The notes under the pieces: model-generated
Databases searched by the model: none
Told to the model about the DNA's origin: nothing
The model's input: the letters and a program-made list of their open reading frames with translations, nothing else
Source of the DNA: CAIWHR01 sp963741355
GTDB lineage: Bacteria; Pseudomonadota; Gammaproteobacteria; Burkholderiales; Casimicrobiaceae
Length of the DNA: 64,000 nt
NCBI GenBank assembly: GCA_963741355.1
Contig: CAVUIG010000014.1
Coordinates: 1 to 64,000, forward strand
Reading direction: 5' to 3'
Part shown: one piece after another, positions 19,149-28,588 of the stretch
Layout: each line of letters begins with the position of its first letter
Position numbering within the stretch: the first letter of the stretch is position 1
Program-made: the position numbers and the translations under genes

Positions 19149-19493
19149 ATGACGACCGATACCCCCAACGAGCGCCGCAAAGCTGAGCTCGACGCCCTGC
19201 TTCTGAAGCTTCCGGGCGTCAGCGCGAGAATGATCAACGGGCTCGAAGCCTACTTCGTCTCCGACAAGATGTTCGCCTGCATCAGCGGCAACGGCGTCGG
19301 GCTGCGCCTTCCTGCCGCCGCGGCGAGAGAGCTCCAGTTCTCGCGGGGCGATGTCGTTCCCTTTCAGCCGGCGGGCTTGGCAAGCACTCGGGAATGGATA
19401 CAGATAGACCGCGCCAATGCGGCCGAATACGAAAACGATCTTCCGCTGTTCCAGGCGTCGATCGACTTCGTCAGGGATGGCCGGCCGCGATAG
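19149..19493 (+). CDS. TfoX/Sxy N-terminal-domain-like protein
   Basis: A 114-residue protein resembling the TfoX N-terminal domain family (COG3070): ELDALLLKLPGVSARMINGL, EAYFVSDKMFACISGNGVGL, RLPAAAARELQ and STREWIQIDRANAAEYENDL. In gamma-proteobacteria TfoX activates competence genes, but most stand-alone members are uncharacterised. The gene is intact and begins at an ATG after agcctc, a weak ribosome site. It appears monocistronic. Confidence 0.65.
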   Translation: MTTDTPNERRKAELDALLLKLPGVSARMINGLEAYFVSDKMFACISGNGVGLRLPAAAARELQFSRGDVVPFQPAGLASTREWIQIDRANAAEYENDLPLFQASIDFVRDGRPR

Positions 19494-19563
19494 CGGGAGC
19501 GGAGGCAGCGCGTTGCCGCGGTAGCGATTGCTCGCTCCGTTCCCGGGGGCGCAGGCTTCCCCG

Positions 19564-19767
19564 ATGCCACGCGATTTCCTGCAACCCTGGGCCGAGCCCC
19601 TCACGCTTTATCCGTTCCGCTTCCGCGACGCGCTGACCGGCAAGTGGGTGCGAGCGCGATACGTCGCGGAGCGCAGCGAAATCGCCAAGCGGTACAGCGA
19701 GTGGGAGATCACCGGTGCGCCCGAGATTCGCAAGCTTGTCGGGACGGCGTTCAGCCCCTGGAAGTGA
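19564..19767 (+). CDS. Conserved hypothetical protein
   Basis: The frame encodes 67 residues with PWAEPLTLYPFRFRDALTGK, WVRARYVAERSEIAKRYSEW and EITGAPEIRKLVG. I have seen the pattern YPFRxRDxxTGKWVRARYVAE in small hypothetical proteins of several proteobacteria, with no known function. The start at 19564 drops 12 upstream residues that lack conservation. No domain, signal peptide or membrane segment is visible. Confidence 0.55.
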   Translation: MPRDFLQPWAEPLTLYPFRFRDALTGKWVRARYVAERSEIAKRYSEWEITGAPEIRKLVGTAFSPWK

Positions 19768-19899
19768 TGATCGCCTGCAACCTCGGGACGACGCTGAACG
19801 CGACGGGAGCGTAAGCGAGACGCAAGTCAGCTTTCCGAAAGCCTGTCCAATTATTCTCGCTTCGAGGGAATCCCTTGCATTCCCGTGCTGAAGGCCGCG

Positions 19900-20535
19900 A
19901 TGCGGATCCCTCTCGATTCGAGCGCTGCTCATCGTGTCCGGCTGCGGCCGCGTCATTCGCCGGGAGAGGCCCAGAACTGCGGCTGGTCCCACATCGATCA
20001 CGAAGTGAGCTACAGCGCGTCCGGCATCTGGAATCCCAATGCGTACCGCGATCTCGTCGGCGCGCTCACGATTGCTCAAGATCGGCGGCGCGATCTGGGA
20101 GGGTTCCGAGGATCGAATCGGCAAGACGATGTGGCAGGGGATCGATTCCGAGATCATCTCCGACGTCGCCGCGCAGGCCGGCAAGTATATATTCACGCGC
20201 GCACGCCCGACCAGCTGGGAACAATCCCTGCCTGTGGTTCCAGGGCGGCCACAACTACAGCTTTCCCAGCGGCGAGGCGGCGGTCGCCGCCGGCCTCGTC
20301 ACGCCGTACGTGCTGGAGTACGGGCCCGAGTATCCGCTGACCTATGCGCTGCTGCTGGTTCCGTTGTACGTGGGCGCCGGACGAATCAAGAACCAGGCGC
20401 ATTGGCAGACCGACGTGATCGCGGGTTGGGCGGTCGGCGGACTCTCCGGGTGGTACGCGCACTCACGCGACGTTCCGATCATGATCGAGATTCTGCCGCA
20501 CGGATTCGCCATCGGGCTGCAGGGCGCAATTCTAG
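19900..20535 (+). CDS. PAP2-family phosphatase with a PSGE variant, frameshifted
   Basis: Pieces in three frames give a PAP2 phosphatase of about 210 residues. The N-terminus has a lipoprotein-like stretch (ALLIVSGCG), then NCGWSHIDHEVSYSASGIWN, GIDSEIISDVAAQAGKYIFT, the first signature KYIFTRARP (Kx6RP), the second SFPSGEAA, and the third GRIKNQAHWQTDV (RxxxxxHxxxD). The second motif usually is PSGH; here Glu replaces the catalytic-loop His, as in one subgroup I recall with SFPSGEV. Breaks lie near 19930, 20085 and 20235; the end at 20535 also assumes a one-base shift. Lipid or nucleotide phosphatase activity is likely but the variant makes it uncertain. Confidence 0.7.
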
Positions 20536-20565
20536 GTGCGGCGCGGCTCCGCCGTCCGTGGCCGC

Positions 20566-21192
20566 CTACAGCGATTGCACGTAGGCGGCGATGGCGTCCA
20601 TTTCGGATGAGTTCAGGTCCTTGACGATGCCGTGCATGACCGGCGCCTTGCGCACGATCTGCTGGATATATTCGATCTGGTGCACGACGTAGATCGCATG
20701 CTGGCCGGCAAGGCGAGGGAAGACGCCACGACCCCGCGCGTCCGGGCCGTGGCAGGTCGCACACGGAGGAATGGTGCGATCCGGGATACCGGTCTCGAAC
20801 AATGCCTTGCCCTTGGCGATCAATGCCGGATCGCCGGGACGTCCGGGCGCGGGCGGCTGCGCTGCGTAGTACTGGGCGATGCTCTTCACCAAGGCCGCGT
20901 CGAGATTGCCGGCGATGCCGTACATGATGTCGTGCGCCGCCTTTTCTTCGCGGGTGTGAGCCTGGAATGCCGCGATCTGCGCAACCAGGTAATCCGGCTG
21001 CTGCGCCGCGAGATTCGGAAAGATCGGCGAAATGCTGACGCCGCGCGGACCATGGCAGGTCGAGCAGAGGTTGAGTGCTCTCTCCTCGCCCGGCGTTCGC
21101 GCATCCGCGCCGGTCGCCGTCCCTTGCGCGAATGCCGTACCGCCCGCGGCGGCCAGTAGAAACGCCAGAATCGCTCTGCTGAAATTGCTCAT
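20566..21192 (-). CDS. Diheme c4-type cytochrome
   Basis: A 208-residue exported cytochrome with two similar class I c domains. The signal peptide (AILAFLLAAAGGTAFA) precedes CSTCHGPRGVSISPIFPNLA (first heme), then CATCHGPDARGRGVFPRLAG (second heme). Met ligands are likely in DIMYGIAGNLD and KAPVMHGIVKDLN. This c4-like layout is used for periplasmic electron shuttling between inner- and outer-membrane partners. The ATG at 21192 follows cgggagca. It begins 74 bp after the Cyc2-like gene on the same strand, so it is probably co-transcribed and could take electrons from or give electrons to it. Confidence 0.88.
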   Translation of the reverse strand: MSNFSRAILAFLLAAAGGTAFAQGTATGADARTPGEERALNLCSTCHGPRGVSISPIFPNLAAQQPDYLVAQIAAFQAHTREEKAAHDIMYGIAGNLDAALVKSIAQYYAAQPPAPGRPGDPALIAKGKALFETGIPDRTIPPCATCHGPDARGRGVFPRLAGQHAIYVVHQIEYIQQIVRKAPVMHGIVKDLNSSEMDAIAAYVQSL

Positions 21193-21266
21193 TGCATTGC
21201 TCCCGATTGCATTTTCCGGCCGGCCCTCGGCACGTCGGAGATCCGCAAGCATCGTTGAATTTCGGT

Positions 21267-22698
21267 TCAGAAGGCCAGCCAGATATCGAAGAAGAGGGTG
21301 TTGTTGTCCTTCGCGTTGCGGCCCGTGCCGTCGTAGTTGTTCCTGGCGCCGTTGAACTTGCCGTACCCCGTGTACTGAAGCAACAGACGGATGTTCTGTA
21401 TCGGCAGATAATCGAGCTCGGCGATGAAGCCGTTGCTGTTCGGAGAGAGGGCGTTGCCGTTCGAGTCCGTTCCATACAGTCCCGCATCGGCGCTGCCCGT
21501 GGTCTGAAAATAGGCCAGCGTTCCGCCGTACATGCGGTCGTAGTAGTACGATCCCTTGAGCTTGAACGTGCGCATGGTGTCGGTCGGATTGTCCGGCGTC
21601 GGACCGGCGCCGTAGCCGGCACCCGTGGCCTGCGTCTGCGGATAGCTGGCGTTGTACGACTGCTTCTCCCAGATGTAGGTCGTCTGCGCGGTGAATGTGT
21701 GCTCATCGGTGATGTACTGGTACTGCGCGTCGACGGCGGCATCACGATAGCGATCGGTCGGCGTACTCGTGTCGAGATTGTCCGGATAGACATTCACGTT
21801 CATCCCGTACGTGCCGACCATCAGCGAGTTCATTCCCCAATCGTAGGTGTAGGCCAGACGCCAATAGGGATTGAAATTGGTGATGGCGAGTACGCCGCCC
21901 GGTTCCTTGTACGGCAGGCCGGCGCGCAGCACGTTGCCGGCGACGTTCGCGGTCCGGTAGTCGGAGAACTCCATGTAGAGCGTCTTCTTCCAGTACGCGT
22001 AGGCGCCGAGGCCCGCGACCTGCTGGGCGAGACCGCCGTCGATGATCGTCGCCGCCGCCGGAGTGATGGCAAGGGGAGAGCCGGTGTAGGGATATCCCCA
22101 CGCGGGAGTGCTGTTCCACGGGTCCTGCATGGTCGGATTGTTGTTGAGCGTCACACCGAAGATCCATTCCGGAATCGCCGCGTCCGCGGAGGGCGAGTAC
22201 TTGTAGACCGCGCGGATGTCCGTGTTGTCGATGCTGCTGTGCCCCCCGAGCGTTCCGTCGGCGGTGGTCGCGAGGTTGTCGTAGCTCCACTGGATGAAGC
22301 CGCCGACGTAATCGTTGACCTTCGTCGCGAGGAACAGGCTCGCCTCCGGAGAACACCATGCTGTTCTGGCGCTGGATGGCGCTGGACGTGTCGCCCGTAT
22401 CAGGATCGGTAACGGTATTGTTGCTGATGTGGGTGACGGACCCTTGCGCCATGACGGCCAATGGCACGTAGTTGAAACCTTCCGAGGACACGAAGGTCTT
22501 GCCGATCGTGTAGCCCGTCAGCTTGAAATATCGGCCGTACGGAGTGAGCTCGGGCCAGCTCACGTGGCAGGCCGGGCACTCCTGTCCGGTCTGCCTTGCG
22601 AATGACGGAACGGCGGCGGACTGACCGACGCAGCCGACGAACAGCAGCAGGGCGAGTCCCGTGCCGCGGATGACGCTCTTTCCGATGCGACCGTACAT
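21267..22698 (-). CDS. Outer-membrane monoheme cytochrome-porin fusion (Cyc2-like architecture), frameshifted
   Basis: About 477 residues. A signal peptide (GLALLLFVGCVGQSAA) is followed by VPSFARQTGQECPACHVSWP, a single CxxCH at residues 41-45, then ELTPYGRYFKLTGYTIGKTF and a long run of amphipathic strands ending with FFDIWLAF, a terminal aromatic typical of outer-membrane barrels. This one-heme-plus-porin design is that of Cyc2, the outer-membrane iron oxidase of many Fe(II)-oxidising bacteria, but related proteins of unknown role are widespread. A single break near 22345 joins the two frames. An FNR-like palindrome lies 120 bp upstream of the start. A c4-type cytochrome gene follows. Function as an iron oxidase is inferred only. 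Confidence 0.72.
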
Positions 22699-23195
22699 GT
22701 CGACTCCAGATCGAATTGATTTGCATTGCGCTTCGCGTTGCCGGATTGCAGCGTTGAGCGCGCGCAATTTGCGTGGTTGCTGCGACGGATTGTCGCGACC
22801 GGTGATGTGCGCGCGTGCTGATATAGGTCAACCTCGAACGTGTTCGATCTGCCACGAAGATCTTTTCGAGGCGAATCGCGCAACGGAGTCAGGTAGTCGT
22901 CAGCATTGCGTAAGCGTGGTGTCAGAATGTATGCGACGAGTGCGTCGCCGCAGACCAATCGATGCGTCGCTCGCATCCCACATTGTCAGTCGGCGTTGCG
23001 CATGAATCGCATCCCGGCGATTGTCTCGCGGCCACCCGGGCATCTCGGCGCGAAGAAGAACGCCGGCAAACTGCGTCCCCCGAGGACGTCGCCGGCTATT
23101 CGCGAGCCGCTCTGACAGGAGCTATGATGACGGCGATGCAGTGCCGCACACGCTAGTCCGACGGGAGGTCGGACACCTGACCGCGGAAATCCACC
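22699..23195. other. Divergent intergenic region between the Cyc2-like gene and the response regulator
   Basis: These 497 bases have no supportable gene. They contain the FNR-like palindrome at 22818-22831 and must hold the promoters of the divergent units. GC content drops in the 22720-22990 part. Confidence 0.6.
22818..22831 (-). promoter_or_regulatory. FNR/ANR-type palindrome upstream of the Cyc2-like gene
   Basis: On the plus strand the site reads CTGATATAGGTCAA; on the minus strand TTGACCTATATCAG, which matches 8 of 10 bases of TTGAT-N4-ATCAA. Thirteen positions (TGATAYAGGTCAA) differ at only one base from the site in front of the second decaheme operon. Confidence 0.55.
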
Positions 23196-23864
23196 ATGCG
23201 CATGCTTGTTGTCGAAGACGATCCACTGCTGGCCGAAGGGCTGGTCAACGTTCTGAGCCGCGCCGGCCATGCGGTCGACCACGTGGAGAACGGGGCGCAT
23301 GCCGACCAGGCGCTCAAGGCGACGGAATTCGACCTCGTCGTCCTCGACGCCGGACTCCCCGACATGGACGGCTTCGAGCTGCTGAAGCGGATGCGCGCGC
23401 GACGTTCGCAGACGAGCGTGCTCGTGCTGACCGCGCGCGACGCCGTGGAGGACCGGGTTCGCGGTCTCGATCTCGGCGCCAACGATTACATGACGAAGCC
23501 ATTCTCCGTCGCCGAGTTCGAGGCGCGGGTGCGCGCGCTGCTGCGGAGGTCGGCGGTCCCCGAAGCGCAACTGGCATCGGGAACGCTGTCGATGGATCTT
23601 TCCGCCAAGCGGGCACGGGTCGGCGGCCGATCGATCGACCTCACCGCGCGCGAGTGGTCGCTGCTGGAGCTCCTGCTGACGCGCGCGGGGCGCGTCCTCA
23701 GCAAGGATCAGATTGCCGAGCATCTTCTCACCTACGACGAGCAGGTTTCGCCCAACGCGATCGAGGTCTACATCTCTCGGCTGCGGGCGAAGATCGAGCC
23801 CGAGGGATCGCGTCTGAGGACGGTCCGGGGATTCGGATATCTCTGGGACGCCGCGAATGAGTAG
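23196..23864 (+). CDS. OmpR/PhoB-family response regulator (QseB/TctD-like)
   Basis: A 222-residue two-domain regulator. The receiver has the acidic pair in VVEDDPLL, the phosphorylated Asp in VVLDAGLPDMDGFELL, the Thr in LVLTARDAVEDRV and the Lys in NDYMTKPFSVAEFEAR. The winged-helix output domain begins about residue 125 (LTAREWSLLELLLTRAGRVL, then SPNAIEVYISRLRAKIEPEG). It overlaps its kinase by 8 bp, so the pair is one operon. Close types are QseB, TctD and PmrA; the signal is unknown. The Cyc2-like gene is divergently placed and could be a target. Confidence 0.9.
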   Translation: MRMLVVEDDPLLAEGLVNVLSRAGHAVDHVENGAHADQALKATEFDLVVLDAGLPDMDGFELLKRMRARRSQTSVLVLTARDAVEDRVRGLDLGANDYMTKPFSVAEFEARVRALLRRSAVPEAQLASGTLSMDLSAKRARVGGRSIDLTAREWSLLELLLTRAGRVLSKDQIAEHLLTYDEQVSPNAIEVYISRLRAKIEPEGSRLRTVRGFGYLWDAANE

Positions 23865-25244
23865 CGCACCGCCGGCGCGCCAGAGCATTCGCCGCCGCCT
23901 GCTCGTCTTTCTGGTCAGCGTGCTTCTCCTTCTGGTGGGCGCCGCGGCCGCCATCACCTACCTGGTGGCCGTGCGCGCGGCCAACGACGCCTACGACCGC
24001 GCGCTGCTCGACCCTGCGCTCGACCTGCAGCAGAACCTGAGGATGGTCGGCGGCGCGCCTCACCTCGATCTGCCGCCGAAGGCGCAGGAGGCGCTGATGT
24101 ACGATCAGGCGGACGAGGTCGTCTTTCAGATCCGCGCGCCCGACGGAACCGTCATCGCGGGCGTTGCGGATCTTCCCGCGGCGGCAGACCTCACGCACGG
24201 ACAGCATCGGTTCTACGATGTGGATTACGGCGGCAAGAATCTGCGCGTCGCTGCGCTCCTCAACGAGCAGAACGTGCTGGTCCAGGTCGGCGAGACACGA
24301 CACAAGCGCAATCGGCTGATCGGCGAGATCCTCGTGGCGGAGCTCGTCCCCACGCTGCTGATCGCGCTGGCGTCGATCGCCCTGGCATGGGCCGGCATCG
24401 CGCACGGTCTCGCGCCGCTCGCGCGGGTGCGAACGGAGCTGCTCGGACGCTCACCGCATGATCTGCATCCGATCCCGAACGACGCGGCGCCGGTCGAGAT
24501 CGCTCCGGTCGTCGACGCCTTCAATCGGCTGCTCGGAAGATTGAGCGAGGCCCATGCGATGCAGCAGCGCTTTCTGGCCAACGCTGCGCATCAGCTGCGC
24601 ACGCCGCTTGCGGGATTGCAGATGCACCTCGAGCTGCTGCTGCGGCGCGACCAGGCACCCGGGGAGCGCGCCGAGCTGGAGCGGGTGCACAAGGCCGTCG
24701 TCCAGACCGGCCACATGACGAACCAGCTGCTGGCACTGGCGAAGGCCGAGAGCGCGCCGTCGACCGAGCGAAAGCTGGAGCCGGTGGATCTGTACCAGTG
24801 CGTCGAGGCCGTCGCGCAGCAGTGGGTGCCGAACGCGATCGCGCGCAAGATCGACCTGGGATTCGCGCTCGAGCACGTCGTCGTTCCGGGCGACGCGCTG
24901 CTGCTGACGGAATTGCTCGACAACCTCATCGACAATGCGCTGCGCTACACGCCGGAAGGCGGTGTCGTGACCGTCCATTGCGGCGCGCGCGGGAGCGTTC
25001 CGTGCCTCAGCGTCGAGGACACGGGCCCGGGAATTCCCGACGCCGAACGGAGCAGGGTATTCGAGCGCTTTCACCGGGTCGCCGGCACCAAGGGCGAAGG
25101 GTCGGGTCTGGGACTCGCGATCGTCAAGGAGATCGCCGAGCGCTTCTGGCGCGCGTCTCGATCGAGACGCCGCCAAGCGGGCAGGGGGCGCGCGTTGTCG
25201 TGTGGTTCGGCGGGATGACAGAGGAGGCACCGCGCGCCATCTGA
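23857..25244 (+). CDS. Membrane sensor histidine kinase (QseC/TctE-like)
   Basis: A kinase of about 462 residues. Two membrane segments (VFLVSVLLLLVGAAAAITYL near residue 20 and LVPTLLIALASIALAWAGIA near 165) flank a periplasmic domain of the 2CSK_N type. The dimerisation helix has the phosphoryl His in NAAHQLRTPLAGLQMHLEL, and the ATPase domain has LLDNLIDNALRYTPEGG (N box), VEDTGPGIPDAER (G1) and GEGSGLGLAIVKEIAE (G2). A frameshift near 25150 is needed to reach the family ending RVSIETPPSGQGARVVVWF with the stop at 25244. The gene overlaps the response regulator. The stimulus is not evident. Confidence 0.88.
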
Positions 25245-25333
25245 AGCGCAGCGGGAGGCGCACACGACATGCTGCGCCCGGCAGGTCCGGTGGCCGCTGA
25301 TCACCGGACAGTCGCGCGCCCGGCCTGAAAAAA

Positions 25334-26458
25334 TCAGCCGGCAGGCGCCTTCAGCGCGCGCACCCGATAGGCCTGCACCGGACGGCGGAAGCCCTTCAGC
25401 ACCAGCGATTCCTGCGGCTCGACGTCGATCAGCGTGTCGACCCCGGCGTACACGCGCTGCGAGATGAGGATCTGGTCGCCGGGCGCTTCGCCGCACAGGC
25501 GCGCCGCGAGGTTGGTCACCGTCCCGATCGCGCTGTAGTCCCAGCGCCCCTCGAATCCGATCGCGCCGATGGTCGCAAAGCCCTGCGCGACGCCGATGCC
25601 GAGGCTCAGGTCGTAGCCGCGCTTGACCCAATCCTTCGCCATGCTGCCGATGCGCTCGCGGATCGCCAGCGCCATCCGCACCGCGCGCTCGGCGGGGTTC
25701 GGGATCGGCACCGGATCGTTGAAGAGAATCGTCATGCCGTCGCCGGTGAAGTGCTCGAGCGTGCCTTCGTGCTGGACGATGATCTCGCCGGTGGCGTGGT
25801 GGTACTCGCGCAGGACGCCCATCACCTCCTCGGGCTCGGCGACCTCGGCGAAGGCGGTGAAGCCGCGCAGGTCGAGGAAGACGACGGTGATTTCGCGGCG
25901 ATGGCTTTTCAGCGGGTCGTCGGCGCCGCCGTTGACGATCAGCTCCGCGAGCGACGGCGAGAAGAAGCGCCGCAGCCGGCCGACGCGCTCGAGCTCGCCG
26001 ACCTGCTCGGCGACGCGCCGCTCGAGCGAGGCGTTCCACTCCTTCACTTCGGCCGCGAGCGTCTCGACCGTGTCGTGCAGGCGCTTGATCCGCAGCATCG
26101 AGCGCACTCGCGCCGCCAGCGCCGCGTGATCGACGGGCTTCGTCAGGTACTCGTCGCCGCCGGCCTCGAGTCCCGCGACCACGTCCTTCGAGTCGGCCAT
26201 GGCCGTCACCATGATGATCGGCGTGAACGGGAACGCGGCGTCGGCGCGCAGCCGCCGGCACACCTCGAAGCCGTCCAGCTTGGGCATCATGACGTCGAGC
26301 AGGATGAGGTCGGGCGTATGCTGGCGGGCGGCGGCCAGCCCCTCCTCGCCGTCGGCCGCGGTGATGACCTCGTAGCCCTCGGCCGCGAGGCGGGTCTGGA
26401 GGACCTTGACGTTCGTCGGGTTGTCGTCGACGATGAGGATGCGAGGAGGTGTTCTCAC
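25334..26458 (-). CDS. Response regulator fused to a class III adenylate/guanylate cyclase
   Basis: A 374-residue protein joins a receiver domain (ILIVDDNPTNVKVLQTRL, phosphoryl Asp in LLDVMMPKLDGFEVC, Lys in YLTKPVDHAALAARV) to a coiled linker and a class III nucleotidyl cyclase. The cyclase has metal-binding Asp residues in VVFLDLRGFTAFAEVAEPEE and FTGDGMTILFNDP, and GRWDYSAIGTVTNLAARLCG as dimer-interface strands. The start is a GTG at 26458 because the upstream frame is not protein-like. It is divergent from a HAMP kinase at 26506. The product (cAMP or cGMP) cannot be told with confidence from the sequence. Confidence 0.87.
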   Translation of the reverse strand: MRTPPRILIVDDNPTNVKVLQTRLAAEGYEVITAADGEEGLAAARQHTPDLILLDVMMPKLDGFEVCRRLRADAAFPFTPIIMVTAMADSKDVVAGLEAGGDEYLTKPVDHAALAARVRSMLRIKRLHDTVETLAAEVKEWNASLERRVAEQVGELERVGRLRRFFSPSLAELIVNGGADDPLKSHRREITVVFLDLRGFTAFAEVAEPEEVMGVLREYHHATGEIIVQHEGTLEHFTGDGMTILFNDPVPIPNPAERAVRMALAIRERIGSMAKDWVKRGYDLSLGIGVAQGFATIGAIGFEGRWDYSAIGTVTNLAARLCGEAPGDQILISQRVYAGVDTLIDVEPQESLVLKGFRRPVQAYRVRALKAPAG

Positions 26459-26505
26459 CGTCGATAGTCCAAGCGGGCGAGGATAATATACGGCCTCGAC
26501 CGGCG

Positions 26506-28177
26506 ATGTACAAGGACACGGCGACGCGGCGCGACAGCAACGTGCCATCCTCACTCGAAAATCTCTCGTCAGCGGGAGATCCGGAAATCAGACTCGAGCA
26601 GCTTGCCGAGCATGTCCAGGATCGAACCCCGCTGCGGTTCCTGGTGCGATGGGTCGCGGGCATCCGCGCGTCGGTGCATACCAAGCTGCTCGCCGCGTTC
26701 CTGATCGTCACGATGCTGTTCATCGCGATGGCGCTGGTGAGCCTCCAGACCATCGTCAACGCCACGAAGCAGAGCCAGCAGCTCGACGAGGCGCACGAGC
26801 TCGTCAGCCTTGCGCAGCAGGGCGAGCACGCGCTGGCGCGGCAGATGCATTACACCGATCTCGCGCTCCTGTCGCAGGACGAGGTCGCGATCTCGAAGAT
26901 CCTGCGCGAGAACAACCGGTTCAACGACAGCCTGGCCAAGGTGGAGTCCGCGGGCACGGCCGACCAGCGCTGGTCGAGCAGATACGGTCCTCGCAGGACG
27001 AGGCGATGGCGGTCGTGGCCGACATGGCGAACGCGATCCGCGACGGCAAGCTCGGCACGGTGACGGGCACGCTGTTGCGTCGCCAGGAGCGGCTCGACAG
27101 CGAGATCACGGCGCAGGTCGGCCGGCTCGTCGTGGCAGCAGCAGGAGCGGATGGCGCGGCTGCGCGACAGCGTCAACGCCGCCAATCGCCGGTCGCTGAT
27201 CCTGACCAGCTCGTTCGCGATCAGCGCGGTGCTGTTCGCGCTGCTCTGCGGATTCGTGATCTCGTGGTCGTTCATCCTCCCGGTTCGCGAGGCGCACAGC
27301 TTTCTCGACAAGGTGGCGGCGGGAAACTTCGGCGGCCGCATCAGCGTCGCCAATCGCGACGAATTCGGCGTCCTGGCGGACCGGATGAACCACATGAGCC
27401 AGGAGCTCCACCGGTTCGACACCGAGCAGCGCCGCGCCGCGGCCGAGCTCGGCCGCCTCAACCAGCAGCTGGCGCAGTCGAGCAAGGCGAAGTCGGAATT
27501 CCTCGCCAACATGAGCCACGAGCTGCGCACGCCGATGAACGCGATTCTCGGGTTCACCGAGATGCTGCTCGACGGGCTCTATGGCGACGTTCCGCCGGAC
27601 CTGAAGGAGCCGCTCGCCGACATCCAGGTGAACGGGCGCCACCTGCTGCGCCTGATCAACGACGTCCTCGACCTCTCCAAGATCGAGGCCGGGCGCATGC
27701 AGCTCGCGCTGGCGGAGTATTCGCCGCGCGAGGTCGTCGACATCGTCTACGTTTCGCTGCGCTCGCTCGCCGCCGAGAAAGGGCTGGAATTCGTGGTCGA
27801 CGTACCCGACGGCCTTCCGGTCGCCTACGGCGACAACGGGCGCATCACGCAGTGCCTGATGAATCTCGCCGGCAACGCCCTCAAGTTCACGCGGCAGGGA
27901 CGGGTCGAGATCGGCGTTCAACTGCGTCGACGGCGAGCTCATCTATCGCGTGTCCGATACCGGCATCGGCATTCCGAAGGAGGAGCTGGAGAACGTGTTC
28001 GCGGAATTCCGCCAGGTCGACTCGACGGTGACCCGCGAATTCGGCGGAACGGGACTCGGCCTCAGCATCACCAAGCGATTCGTGGAGATGCATGGCGGCC
28101 GCATCTGGGTCGAAAGCGAGATCGGCAATGGCTGCGTGTTCTGCTTTGCCGTTCCGCTTGCGGGCGAAAGGCGGTGA
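26506..28177 (+). CDS. HAMP-containing membrane histidine kinase, frameshifted
   Basis: A kinase of about 556 residues. The first membrane segment is LLAAFLIVTMLFIAMALVSL, a helical sensor follows, then LILTSSFAISAVLFALLCGF as the second. The HAMP domain (FILPVREAHSFLDKVAAGNF, RDEFGVLADRMNHMSQEL) leads to the HisKA site FLANMSHELRTPMNAILGFT and the ATPase domain (MNLAGNALKFTRQG; SDTGIGIPKEEL; EFGGTGLGLSITKRF). Breaks are near 26975, 27125 and 27920. A receiver protein follows 3 bp later, and a receiver-cyclase fusion is divergent 47 bp upstream, so the three probably work together in a branched phosphorelay. Confidence 0.86.
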
Positions 28178-28180
28178 CGC

Positions 28181-28556
28181 ATGAGCGAGCAGACGATTCT
28201 CTACGTCGAGGACAACGAGTACAACCGCAAGATCGTGCAGCAGCTGCTCAGCCGCACGACTTACCGGCTGATCGAGGCGATGGACGGCGAGTCCGGCGTG
28301 GCGATGGCGCAGAAGGAGCTGCCGGACCTCATCCTCATGGACGTCCAGCTGCCCAAGATGTCCGGCCTCGACGCGACGCGCGTCCTGAAGGCGGATCCGC
28401 GCACGCGCACACATCCCGGTCATCGTGATCACCTCGTTCGCGCTGAGCGGCGACCGGGAGAAGGCGTCGGCGGCCGGCGCCACCAATTACCTCGCGAAAC
28501 CGTACAGCCCGCGCGAGCTGCTGGCGATGGTCCGCGAAGTCCTGCCCGAACGCTGA
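28181..28556 (+). CDS. Single-domain response regulator (CheY-like), frameshifted
   Basis: A receiver of about 124 residues: TILYVEDNEYNRKIVQQLLS with the acidic pair, LILMDVQLPKMSGLDATRVL with the phosphoryl Asp, and after a break near 28410, IPVIVITSFALSGDREKASA with the Thr-equivalent position and YLAKPYSPRELLAMVREVLP with the Lys. It follows the HAMP kinase by 3 bp and is its likely phosphoryl acceptor. No output domain is present; a role as phosphate sink or as relay to another protein is inferred. Confidence 0.84.
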
Positions 28557-28588
28557 TCGACGAACTCGGAGGTGACCGCAGATGATCG

